This document shows positions 1 through 8,191 of a stretch of 33,113 nucleotides of DNA, in pieces. Made by a program: the position numbers and the translations under genes. The stretch covers positions 1-33,113 of the forward strand of contig BEIC01000006.1 of assembly GCA_002898875.1 (NCBI GenBank). Direction: 5' to 3'. The stretch is from a bacterium HR26. GTDB taxonomy: Bacteria > Chloroflexota > Chloroflexia > Thermomicrobiales > Thermomicrobiaceae. A model generated the notes under the pieces. The model worked only from the letters and a program-made list of their open reading frames with translations. It had not been told where the DNA came from and searched no databases. Position 1 is the stretch's first letter; each line of letters begins with the position of its first letter.

Positions 1-1
1 C

Positions 2-211
2 GCCGACCTGGACCTCAGGGAGATCATCAGAGGGAAGTACGACTTCGACGTCGTCGGGCACTATGCGAGGCCGGACATCTTCCGGCTGCACGTCGACGAG
101 ACGTCGAAGCCTCCCGTCGTCTTCACTGGCGGGGCGAGCGCGGAGTCTGCTCTCGGGGAAGCGCCGCGCACCGAGCTGATAGAAGCTGTGCAGGCGGACC
201 GGCGGAGTTGA
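2..211 (+). CDS. C-terminal end of a carbon-nitrogen hydrolase (nitrilase family), truncated by window start
   Basis: Frame 2 open from the window edge to TGA at 209-211; translation ADLDLREIIRGKYDFDVVGHYARPDIFRLHVDE... resembles nitrilase C-termini. Confidence 0.7.
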   Translation, partial: ADLDLREIIRGKYDFDVVGHYARPDIFRLHVDETSKPPVVFTGGASAESALGEAPRTELIEAVQADRRS

Positions 212-270
212 GAGCGATTCCGCTCCGATCGGATCGACCTGCCGGCAGGTAAAGAGGAGGGCGTACGCTG

Positions 271-1152
271 GTGAGCAGTAAGGCTCGCGTCGCAGTGCTT
301 GGGGCCGGGATCATGGGCAGCGCGGTTGCCCGGAACCTATTGCGGGCGGGATTGGGCGTCCGTGTGTGGAGCCGCACGCGGAGCCGGGCCGAGCTGCTGC
401 AGCGGGACGGAGCGCAGGTCGCAGCGAGCCCGGCTGAAGCCGCGCAGGGTGTGGATTTCCTCATCACCCTGCTCCCCGACGCCAGCGTCATCGAAGAGGT
501 CGTGGGGAAAGACGTGTTGGCGTCGCTGGCGAGCGGGGGTGTGTGGCTGCAGATGAGCACCGTAGGGATCGCGGGATGCGAGCGGCTGAGGCGCATTGCT
601 GCGGAGAGTGGCGTCGCGTACGTCGATGCGCCGGTGCTGGGCACGCGGCAGCCGGCCGAGGAGGGCACGCTCGTCGTGCTGGCGTCCGGACCGGAGGAGC
701 TGCGCGAGCGCTGCCGGCCGATCTTCGAGGCGATCGGGAGCCGGACGCTCTGGCTGGGGCCGGCGGGGATGGGGAGCCGGCTGAAGCTGGTGACGAACAA
801 CTGGATCGCCGGCTTCCTGGGTGCGCTGGCTGAGACGCTGGCCCTGGCCGAAGCGATCGCCGTCGACCCGGCGCGGTTCTTCGAGGCGATCGAGGGTGGG
901 CCGCTCGACGCTCCTTTTGCGCGCGTCAAGGGTCGGATGATGCTCGAGCGGCACTTCGAGACGAGCTTTTCGGTGAGACTGGCACTGAAGGATGCCCGGC
1001 TGATCCTGGAGGCAGCCGAGGCCGGCGGGCAGCGGCTGAAGATCACCGAAGTGGTGAGGTCGCGCTACGAGGAGGCGATCGCCATGGGGCACGGCGAGAA
1101 GGACATGTCAGCCCTCTTCCTGGCCGTAGCCGCCGATCGCTGCCGGCGGTAG
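271..1152 (+). CDS. NAD(P)-dependent oxidoreductase, 3-hydroxyisobutyrate dehydrogenase family
   Basis: GTG start; Rossmann motif VAVLGAGIMGSAVARNLLRAG; GPAGMGSRLKLVTNNWIAG matches the beta-HAD catalytic Lys region. Confidence 0.85.
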   Translation: MSSKARVAVLGAGIMGSAVARNLLRAGLGVRVWSRTRSRAELLQRDGAQVAASPAEAAQGVDFLITLLPDASVIEEVVGKDVLASLASGGVWLQMSTVGIAGCERLRRIAAESGVAYVDAPVLGTRQPAEEGTLVVLASGPEELRERCRPIFEAIGSRTLWLGPAGMGSRLKLVTNNWIAGFLGALAETLALAEAIAVDPARFFEAIEGGPLDAPFARVKGRMMLERHFETSFSVRLALKDARLILEAAEAGGQRLKITEVVRSRYEEAIAMGHGEKDMSALFLAVAADRCRR

Positions 1153-1346
1153 AGATGGTCGGTGCGTATCGGTCAGGGATAAGAGCTCGATGAATGGCTC
1201 CGGTGCTCAGCCGGTGGCTAGCGGTGAGTTTCTGGATGTATGGCCTACCTGAAAGTTCATAGTAGTAGCCCGAGTTGTCGGGCTCGTCTCAGCAGCGAGC
1301 TCGTAATGGCCATGAATATTGCCGCTGTTTAGAGGAGTTGAGGTGT

Positions 1347-2153
1347 ATGGCCCGAAACACAGCATGGTCCCGAGAAGAACTGATCCTGGCACTCGATGTG
1401 TATGTGCGACATGGAACACTCTATGCCCGACATCCGTCGTTCGTCAAGCGAAGGCGACTCTTGAATCGGCTGGAGGCTGCGTCTGACAAGCCAGATCCCG
1501 AGCGCTCTCGCAACCCAATCGGCGTGGCTATGAAGCTAGCCAACTTTGCCAGTCTGGCCCCGAACGATCCGGGAGGTGGGTTGAGTAGCGTGGGCCGACA
1601 TCACCGTAAGGTATGTGATGAGTTTGCTCACGACTGTGAGCGTCTCCATGCCGAGGCGCAGCCAAATCGTGCTCACCTCGAGGTGTCCGCAAGTGGAGGC
1701 GTTCCCTGCCGCTACTGGGCTCTCGGCGCGCACCCAAATACCTACCGCGTCATGGACGCGATCCGCGATCGTAAGGTTGTGTTCTGGACGACAAAGGGGA
1801 AACCGATCCGCGTTGGTGATCGAGTCCTCATCTGGAAGTATCGCGGGCAGGAGCGTCGCCGCGGTGTGGTGGGGTTCGGCGTGGTGATCAGCGGTCCTAC
1901 AGTGCTTCCCAGCGTGAACGACCCACACTGGCTCGTCCCGCCAGATCCTGCCGAGCAGTGGGTCGAGATCCAGTTCGTCCATCTTCCCGGTGTGCCGCTC
2001 TGGTATGATGAGCATCAATCCGTGCTCGACCGGTTGGTGATCAGTCGGGTGCGGGGTGGTTCGGTCTTTGAAATTGAGCCGGTTGACTGGGACGTGGTGG
2101 TCGCGGCAGCCGGTGGGTGGCCGAGCCCGACTTCAGGGCCTGCGAACTCATAA
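1347..2153 (+). CDS. EVE-domain protein with N-terminal domain typical of ScoMcrA/HNH-type restriction proteins
   Basis: ATG at 1347 after GAGGAGTTGAGG; N-term MARNTAWSREELILALDVYVR...RNPIGVAMKLANF; C-term RYWALGAHPNTYRVMDAIRDRKVVFWTTKGKPIRVGDRVLIWKYRG...GVVGFGVVISGP is EVE-like. Confidence 0.75.
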   Translation: MARNTAWSREELILALDVYVRHGTLYARHPSFVKRRRLLNRLEAASDKPDPERSRNPIGVAMKLANFASLAPNDPGGGLSSVGRHHRKVCDEFAHDCERLHAEAQPNRAHLEVSASGGVPCRYWALGAHPNTYRVMDAIRDRKVVFWTTKGKPIRVGDRVLIWKYRGQERRRGVVGFGVVISGPTVLPSVNDPHWLVPPDPAEQWVEIQFVHLPGVPLWYDEHQSVLDRLVISRVRGGSVFEIEPVDWDVVVAAAGGWPSPTSGPANS

Positions 2154-2243
2154 GTCCTGAACTATCTGGTGGATCAAGCAGCGATACGTCAGGGGATCGT
2201 CAGTGTGGCGCTGAAAGACGGGCAATTCAGCTGTAGATCTCAA

Positions 2244-2329
2244 TGGTGCGGAAAGTGGGACTCGAACCCACACGGGGTTGCCCCCAGCGGTTTTTAAGAC
2301 CGCCGCGTCTGCCGTTCCGCCATTTCCGC
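2244..2329 (-). tRNA. tRNA-Leu (anticodon TAA), CCA encoded
   Basis: Reverse complement gcggaaatggcggaacggcagacgcggcggtcTTAaaaaccgctgggggcaaccccgtgtgggttcgagtcccactttccgcacca; paired acceptor stem, long variable arm, T-loop TTCGAGT. Confidence 0.95.
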
Positions 2330-2516
2330 TTGTACAGCACTTCCACCTGGCCCCCGGCTGACCCCCAACCCCATCTCCAGATTTCCAGAGTTCCGCAGCC
2401 ACCATTCATTCTGGCCCAAACAACGAGAAAGCGCAACTCCAAAGCCAGCCATCTTTGCGCTGTTTGATCTGCTGCTAGCCCTACCCCTATCCAAACTATC
2501 GCCAGCGGGTTCAGAA

Positions 2517-2780
2517 ATGGGCATCAGAATGGGAAAGATAGCGGCAGGGGGAAGAGGTACCCCCAAGGGGTGGCGGAGGGCCAGCGTGGCCCAGAGCCAG
2601 TCCTGGCCCTGGGGTTGGCGGCTGACCCCGGATGGTGCCAGCTATGCCGCGATTACCACGCGGGACGGGGAGATCCTGGTTCGTGTCCAGCGACTGCCCA
2701 ACGGGAAGTACACCTGCCTCTGGGCGCTCTCCGCTGGAACCATGCAGGCTCTCGCCGAGTCGCTGTCTCAGCGAAGCTGA
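2517..2780 (+). CDS. small hypothetical protein
   Basis: 87-aa ORF with protein-like sequence WGWRLTPDGASYAAITTRDGEILVRVQRLPNGKYTCLWALS; start uncertain (2517 or 2529). Confidence 0.4.
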   Translation: MGIRMGKIAAGGRGTPKGWRRASVAQSQSWPWGWRLTPDGASYAAITTRDGEILVRVQRLPNGKYTCLWALSAGTMQALAESLSQRS

Positions 2781-2898
2781 GCCATCACCAGAGGTACCGT
2801 GTCGCTATCGCGGGCCGTTACCAGATGCACCGACTTGCATCGCAAGTCGTTACCGCCTGGCTGGGCCAGCGAGAGCCTGCTGGACGGTAATGGGCGGC

Positions 2899-4110
2899 TC
2901 AGGGTTGGTATTCCCACCAAGGAGGAAGCTGCCAATTTTCTGCTGGTCGCTCCTGGCCATAGCGCCACTGGTAGTAGTGCCTGCCGATGTTCCCCATCTC
3001 CACCTGCCAGCCGGGAGGGTTCGACGGCGTGTAGGTCAGGCACCGCCTCTCGAAGCACTGGACCAGGACCCACTGCTCCATCCCAGCCGCCTTGGCCCTG
3101 GTCCAGTAGGGCTCGGTGATGGGCCAGCCCACCAGCAACAGCCAGGGGAAGCGGTGGGGAACCTGGTGCAGCGTGTATTGGAAGAACGTAATTGGTTGCG
3201 GTACTGGAAACCCAGGGAAGCGGGCTCCGATGATCTCCCGCGCCTGCCAACCAGACTGCTGGAAGAAGTCCCAGAAGACGCTGGCTAACGTGTGCCTGGT
3301 GGGAGCCCCGATGTCGAGGTACGTCACGCCATAGGCACCGAGGTTAGAGTCAGCACTGACCTCTCCCTCGCTGTCGATGGTCTGGAGCACCGGCCAGCCT
3401 GCTGGCAACGGCTGGTAGCCCATCACCCTGCCCAAGACCGCGTAGGTGACCCCGCCGCCGTCGGGGTCGCCAGCAACGGGGATTGCTGCTGGCTCTCGCT
3501 GGATGAAGGCGTTGTCGCCTACCTGGAGCTGGCCGGTCAGGAGTTCTCGGGCTAGCTGACCGGCGGTGAGAGCCCACAGGGAGAGGGGGGAGTCCGGGTC
3601 CCACCCGGCGCGGTAGAGGGACAGCGGTATCTGTTGCCCACCGACTTCGACTTCCTTTTCACCGATAGGGAGCCAGAACGCTTCAGGAGGGACGTGGCTG
3701 AGTTCAATCCGTCCCTTGTCGAAGTACATGACCCATCGCATCCCCTGGGTAGTCCGTGGGTGGAAACAACTCCAGTCGCCCAGCAGGTTTGCGTCGTGGT
3801 AGGGCACAACGAAGGTAATCCCATACCGTGCTCCGAAGAGCCAGCTTGTCTCCTTACCGTCTAACACCGGCGTGTCGAAGGTGAAAGCCGGGAAGGAAAG
3901 GGCAGTGCCTTCTTCCATCACAGGACCACCTTCCCTCGGCAGCGGTACCCTCCCACCCAGTCGCTCACAGGCGTCACCGCCTGGTGCGCCCAGTCCCAGC
4001 TCCGGTGGTGGCTCTGCAGCCCGAGTGTCTGGGGACAGGAAACTGAGCGCACTCAAAGCCAACCAGAGCCCAGCGAGGACCTGGAGCCTGCGGAACCTCG
4101 CCGGTAGCAT
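2899..4110 (-). CDS. secreted hypothetical protein with signal peptide
   Basis: ATG at 4110 after GGGAGGGACAG; signal-like MLPARFRRLQVLAGLWLALSALSFLSPDTRAAE; C-terminal WPITEPYWTRAKAAGMEQWVLVQCFERRCLTYTPSNPPGWQVEMGNIGRHYYQWRYG. Confidence 0.75.
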   Translation of the reverse strand: MLPARFRRLQVLAGLWLALSALSFLSPDTRAAEPPPELGLGAPGGDACERLGGRVPLPREGGPVMEEGTALSFPAFTFDTPVLDGKETSWLFGARYGITFVVPYHDANLLGDWSCFHPRTTQGMRWVMYFDKGRIELSHVPPEAFWLPIGEKEVEVGGQQIPLSLYRAGWDPDSPLSLWALTAGQLARELLTGQLQVGDNAFIQREPAAIPVAGDPDGGGVTYAVLGRVMGYQPLPAGWPVLQTIDSEGEVSADSNLGAYGVTYLDIGAPTRHTLASVFWDFFQQSGWQAREIIGARFPGFPVPQPITFFQYTLHQVPHRFPWLLLVGWPITEPYWTRAKAAGMEQWVLVQCFERRCLTYTPSNPPGWQVEMGNIGRHYYQWRYGQERPAENWQLPPWWEYQP

Positions 4111-4379
4111 CTGTCCCTCCCTTCTGCTGCTTCCACCCGTCAATAACGGCTAGGGCCGCCAGCGGTTGTGGGGCTGTTGTCAGAATGGAAAAGGCTTGGG
4201 AAGTTGGGAAAGCGGCGGAGTGGGGACTACTGCTGGCAACGTGGCCGGCTCTGGCAAGGAGCGGGGCTGGGGGGAGGGGGTCGGCAAAGGTGCCTCAGAC
4301 GGCGGCGGCCTCGCTACCCCCTTTCCCTACCACGGATTCGTTCTCTCCGGTTGCTGCCTGACCTCCTGCCAGCCATCAG

Positions 4380-5259
4380 CTAGCTACCGTCTTGCCTTCG
4401 GCAAGCCGTTAGAGCCGCCAGAATAGCCTCGGCGGCCAGGCTATCATCCCCACTGAGCCAGCGGGCATAGACCCGCATGGTGATCTCCGGCCAGGCGTGG
4501 TCCAGTCTGCGGGAGATCAGGGTGACCGGGAGCCCCTGGGCGATGAGCAGGGAAGCATGGAGATGCCGAGGCTGGCGCGGGGTGAGCCTGGGCAACCCGG
4601 TGGCTGCGCAGAAAGAGGCGATTCCGTCTCTCGGCGAAGACCGGTGGTGATGGCAAGGGCAACCCAGGGCCACCAGCGGTCGAAGGGCCCGCGTAGAGGG
4701 CGCGGGTGACTTCCTCAGCCGAGGGGAGCGCCTTCTTCGGGGCCTGCTACCTCGGTGGGCTGATGCGGGAAAGCGGGCTGACCTCAAGCAATCCCCAGCG
4801 CACCGCGACGTCGAGGGCACGGCGGAGCATGCTGTACATCCTAGAGGCTTGCCTACCGGGGATGCGGTTGAGAGTGGCCTGGAGCTGCTGGGGTGAGAGC
4901 TGGGAGAGCGTGAGGTGGCCGAGGGCTGAGAGTACCCTGCGGTGAGAGGGCCTGGTAGTCGTGCAGGGTCCTGGCTTTTCAACGCGGGGCCTCGACGTGC
5001 ATCCACTGCACCAGAAACTCAGCGAGGGTAACCGGCTCGGGGGGAGCCAGCCCTTAGCAAGCTTGGCCTTGAACCGTTGAAGTTCCAGAAACGCCTCTTC
5101 TGGAGTGCTGCCATACACCGAATACCGCTTGCCACCAGCCCTGGCCCGGCCTTCCCATCTCCCATCCTTCCGAGGGCCGATGCCGGGGAGGGGCTCTCCG
5201 GTTGGTTCTTGCCAGTCGGAGCTTGCCGTGGTGGTACTGGTTCCGCAGGGTGACCTCAA
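4380..5259 (-). pseudogene. degenerate tyrosine recombinase/phage integrase, multiple frameshifts
   Basis: Fragments in different minus frames: KDGRWEGRARAGGKRYSVYGSTPEEAFLELQRFKAKLAKGW; VTLAEFLVQWMHVEAPR* in a third frame; LTLSQLSPQQLQATLNRI..MYSMLRRALDVAVRWGLLEVSPL; and LTPRQPRHLHASLLIAQGLPVTLISRRLDHAWPEITMRVYAR near the end. Confidence 0.85.
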
Positions 5260-5451
5260 TATCCTCCCGGTGGCTCTTCCACCTGAGCCTGGCCGACCCC
5301 GGCGGCGCGGCCAGCTTCCGGCCCTTAAGCCGGACGGGTTGGGTGCTGGCCTCCGGGCGTGCCGTCACCGTCCTCTTGTACTCCTGGCGCCGGCCCGAGA
5401 GACAGAGACGAGCGGCTTCGGACGAGGCCGCTCGGATCTGTCATCGCCTGG

Positions 5452-5525
5452 AGCGGAAGACGGGACTCGAACCCGCGACCTTCTCCTTGGCAAGGAGATG
5501 CTCTACCAACCTGAGCTACTTCCGC
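5452..5525 (-). tRNA. tRNA-Gly (anticodon GCC), CCA not encoded
   Basis: Reverse complement gcggaagtagctcaggttggtagagcatctccttGCCaaggagaaggtcgcgggttcgagtcccgtcttccgct; complete cloverleaf. Confidence 0.95.
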
Positions 5526-5651
5526 CTGCCCGGCGGTCTTCCTTCCGCCGCACAGAGAAGTGTACTCACCGCCAGCCCCGCTGTCAAGCCATCCCATGGC
5601 GGGGCCTGTAGCGCAGCGGCTGGTAGAGTGCCGGGAGCGCACGTGACCGGC

Positions 5652-6665
5652 CTACGGCGCCCAGGAGAGACCCGAGGGAGCGTCAATAGCCTCCGCCTCG
5701 AACAGCCGCTTCGGCGCACTCGCCCGCGGCCTGCCCTCCGGCCCAACCGTGAACTCCACGTACTTCGCCTCGAACGTGCTGCCATTGAGCTCCAAGAAGG
5801 CGATCATCGAGCCATCCGGCGACCAGGCCGGCGACGCAATCGCGCCGCTGGTGGTAAGCTGAACCGGTTCCCCACCGGTGTCCGGGACGACGAAGAGGTT
5901 GTTCGCCTCGCCCTGCCGGCCGACGTACGCGATCCAGTTTCCATCCGGCGACCAGGCCGGCGCATAGCTGCCATCGCCCCCTTGCACCAGCGGGATTACC
6001 TCGCCGGTCGTCAGGTTCAGCACCCAAAGGTCGGTCCGACGGTGTAGCCCGTCCTCGGTCGTCGTGCGATGCGCGAAGGCGATGCGTGTACCGTCCGGTG
6101 ACACAGTGGGGGACTCTACGTTGTCGCCGGGAACAGTCGAAGCCGGGATCTGTTGCGGCGCTCCGCCGTTGCTCGGAATCAGCCAGAGGTAGTTCTTGGC
6201 CGAGTTGAGATCGCTCACGTAGACGATCCGCTGGCCGTCCGGCATCCACGCCGGGTCGAGTGCCCAGACGCTGTTGCGGACATACGCTTCAGTTCCTGGT
6301 TGGATAGGGGGCTGGTTCTGCGTGAGCTGCTGCATGCCCTGCCCGTCGACTCGCGCTACGTAGAGGTCCGAGAAGGCGTCGCCGAAGCGAACGAACGCGA
6401 ATCGGCTCCCATCGGGGGACCAGCTCGGTGAGGCAGCGTTTCCGAGCTCGAGCAGGCGCCGGATCTTGCCGTCCTGCCACAGATAGATATCGCCGCGCTG
6501 GACGAAGAGGATACGACCCTTCGGCGAGGCACCGGCGACCCATTCAGGGTTGGCGATCGGGTCTGGCTCTCCGCAGGCTGCCGCGAGCGACGCTGCAGCG
6601 ATCAACGCGCTCAAGAGCAGTCTGGCTAACCTCGCTCGCTGTCCACCGTTCCGCTCTCGGTTCAT
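5652..6665 (-). CDS. TolB/WD40-like beta-propeller lipoprotein
   Basis: Start MNRERNGG overlaps the murE stop (ATGA); lipobox-like ..ASLAAAC; repeated SWSPDGSRFAFV / AWSPDGNWIAYVG / AWSPDGSMIAFLE blades. Confidence 0.85.
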   Translation of the reverse strand: MNRERNGGQRARLARLLLSALIAAASLAAACGEPDPIANPEWVAGASPKGRILFVQRGDIYLWQDGKIRRLLELGNAASPSWSPDGSRFAFVRFGDAFSDLYVARVDGQGMQQLTQNQPPIQPGTEAYVRNSVWALDPAWMPDGQRIVYVSDLNSAKNYLWLIPSNGGAPQQIPASTVPGDNVESPTVSPDGTRIAFAHRTTTEDGLHRRTDLWVLNLTTGEVIPLVQGGDGSYAPAWSPDGNWIAYVGRQGEANNLFVVPDTGGEPVQLTTSGAIASPAWSPDGSMIAFLELNGSTFEAKYVEFTVGPEGRPRASAPKRLFEAEAIDAPSGLSWAP

Positions 6666-8188
6666 TCGACCTCGCTTCGATAGCCCAGCTCGGCCAGCGC
6701 CGCGAGCGCCTCGGCCGACTCGTCCCAGGGACGACGCTCTGAGCCGTAGATAATACATCGCTCGTGGCCCTTGCCGAGCAGGAGCACAGCATCGCCTGGC
6801 TTTGCCCGCCGCAGCGCCTCTCGGATCGCCTGCGCGCGGTCCTCGATGCGGAGGAAGTCGCGTCCTTCTACGGCCCCCACGCTGCGCGCGCCCTCAGCGA
6901 TCTCGTCGATGATCCGCTCGGGATCCTCGAAGCGAGGGTCCTCCGACGTGAAGATGGAGAACTGGGCGAGACGGGCGGCGACAGCGCCCTGTAGCGGCCG
7001 CTTGGCACGGTCGCGCTCGCCCGCGCTGCCGAATACCGCGATCAGCCGGCCCGGGACCAGTCCCCGGACGAGCTCGAGGATTCGTTGCAGCGCCTCGGGC
7101 GTGTGGGCGTAGTCGACGATCACCGTGAAGGGCTGGCCGGCGTCGATCCGGCGGAGACGGCCAGGCACGTGATCCAGGCTCTCCAGCCCCCGGGCGATCT
7201 GCTGCGGCGTGAGGCCGAGCAGGTGCCCGGCAGTGGCCGCCGCCAGCGCGTTCTCCACGTTGAACCGGCCGAGCAGCTTGAGCCTGACCGGCGCTGAACC
7301 GCCTGGAGTGACCAGCTCGAAGTCCGTCCCCCCGGCGTGGGCTCGAATCTCCTGCGCTCTCACTTCAGCCTGGCTCGCGTGCAGCCCGAACCAGATCACC
7401 GGCGCCGAGCCGGCATAGCCGGCGATCGAGCGCGCTCCTTCGTCGTCAGCGTTGAGGGCGATACCGTAAGGATAGGGCCGATGGTCATCGCGCTGGGCGA
7501 CGAACTCGAGCAGGCGCGCCTTCGCTCTCCGGTAGGCCTCGATCGTTCCGTGGAAGTCCAGGTGCTCGTGCGTGATGTTGGTCACCACAGCGATGTCGAA
7601 CGCGCAGCAGTCGAGCCGGTGCATCGCTAGCCCGTGGGACGTCGCCTCGACGACGGCCCACTGCACGCCTTCTCCCCGCATAGCGGCGAGCAGCCGCTGG
7701 AGATCCAGCGATTCCGGTGTGGTCTGGCGGGTGTCGTGCTCGACGACCCGATCGGCGATCCTGACGGCGACAGTGCCGACAAGGCCGGTGCGGTAGCCGG
7801 CCGCGCGCAGCATGGCGTCGATCAGGAACGTGGTGGTGGTCTTGCCGTCGGTTCCGGTGACGCCGATCACCCCCAGGCTGCTCGACGGATGCTGAAAGAA
7901 TTCGGCGGCAACCCGGGCGAGCGCCGCGCGGGTGTCTGCGACCTGAGCGGCTGCCGGATACGCGTCAAGCGCGTCGCTCCACTCTTCCACCAGGGCCGCA
8001 ACCGCGCCGCGTCGCCGGGCGTCCTCGAGATACCGGTGGCCGTCGGTATAGCTCCCCCGCAAGGCCACGAAGAGCGCTCCGGGCGTCGCCTGCCGCGAGT
8101 CGTAGCAGACCTCGGCGATCGGCGTATCCAGATCGCCGGCCGCGCGCTTGACCGATAGGGCGCGCAGCAGCGCCCTCAGCGGGATCAT
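6662..8188 (-). CDS. murE: UDP-N-acetylmuramyl-tripeptide synthetase (MurE)
   Basis: GVTGTDGKTTTTFLIDAML P-loop; TNITHEHLDFHGTIEAYRRAKARL; VDYAHTPEALQRIL; TSEDPRFEDP at the diamino-acid specificity motif. Confidence 0.95.
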   Translation of the reverse strand: MIPLRALLRALSVKRAAGDLDTPIAEVCYDSRQATPGALFVALRGSYTDGHRYLEDARRRGAVAALVEEWSDALDAYPAAAQVADTRAALARVAAEFFQHPSSSLGVIGVTGTDGKTTTTFLIDAMLRAAGYRTGLVGTVAVRIADRVVEHDTRQTTPESLDLQRLLAAMRGEGVQWAVVEATSHGLAMHRLDCCAFDIAVVTNITHEHLDFHGTIEAYRRAKARLLEFVAQRDDHRPYPYGIALNADDEGARSIAGYAGSAPVIWFGLHASQAEVRAQEIRAHAGGTDFELVTPGGSAPVRLKLLGRFNVENALAAATAGHLLGLTPQQIARGLESLDHVPGRLRRIDAGQPFTVIVDYAHTPEALQRILELVRGLVPGRLIAVFGSAGERDRAKRPLQGAVAARLAQFSIFTSEDPRFEDPERIIDEIAEGARSVGAVEGRDFLRIEDRAQAIREALRRAKPGDAVLLLGKGHERCIIYGSERRPWDESAEALAALAELGYRSEVE

Positions 8189-8191
8189 CGC

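Noticed and set aside
1267-1284. AGCCCGA-GTTG-TCGGGCT hairpin as a terminator
   Set aside because: No T-tract follows; a hairpin only, and short enough to be chance in GC-rich DNA
4263-4280. G-rich run GGGGCTGGGGGGAGGGGG as a G-quadruplex
   Set aside because: Only three separable G-tracts; does not meet a standard four-tract pattern
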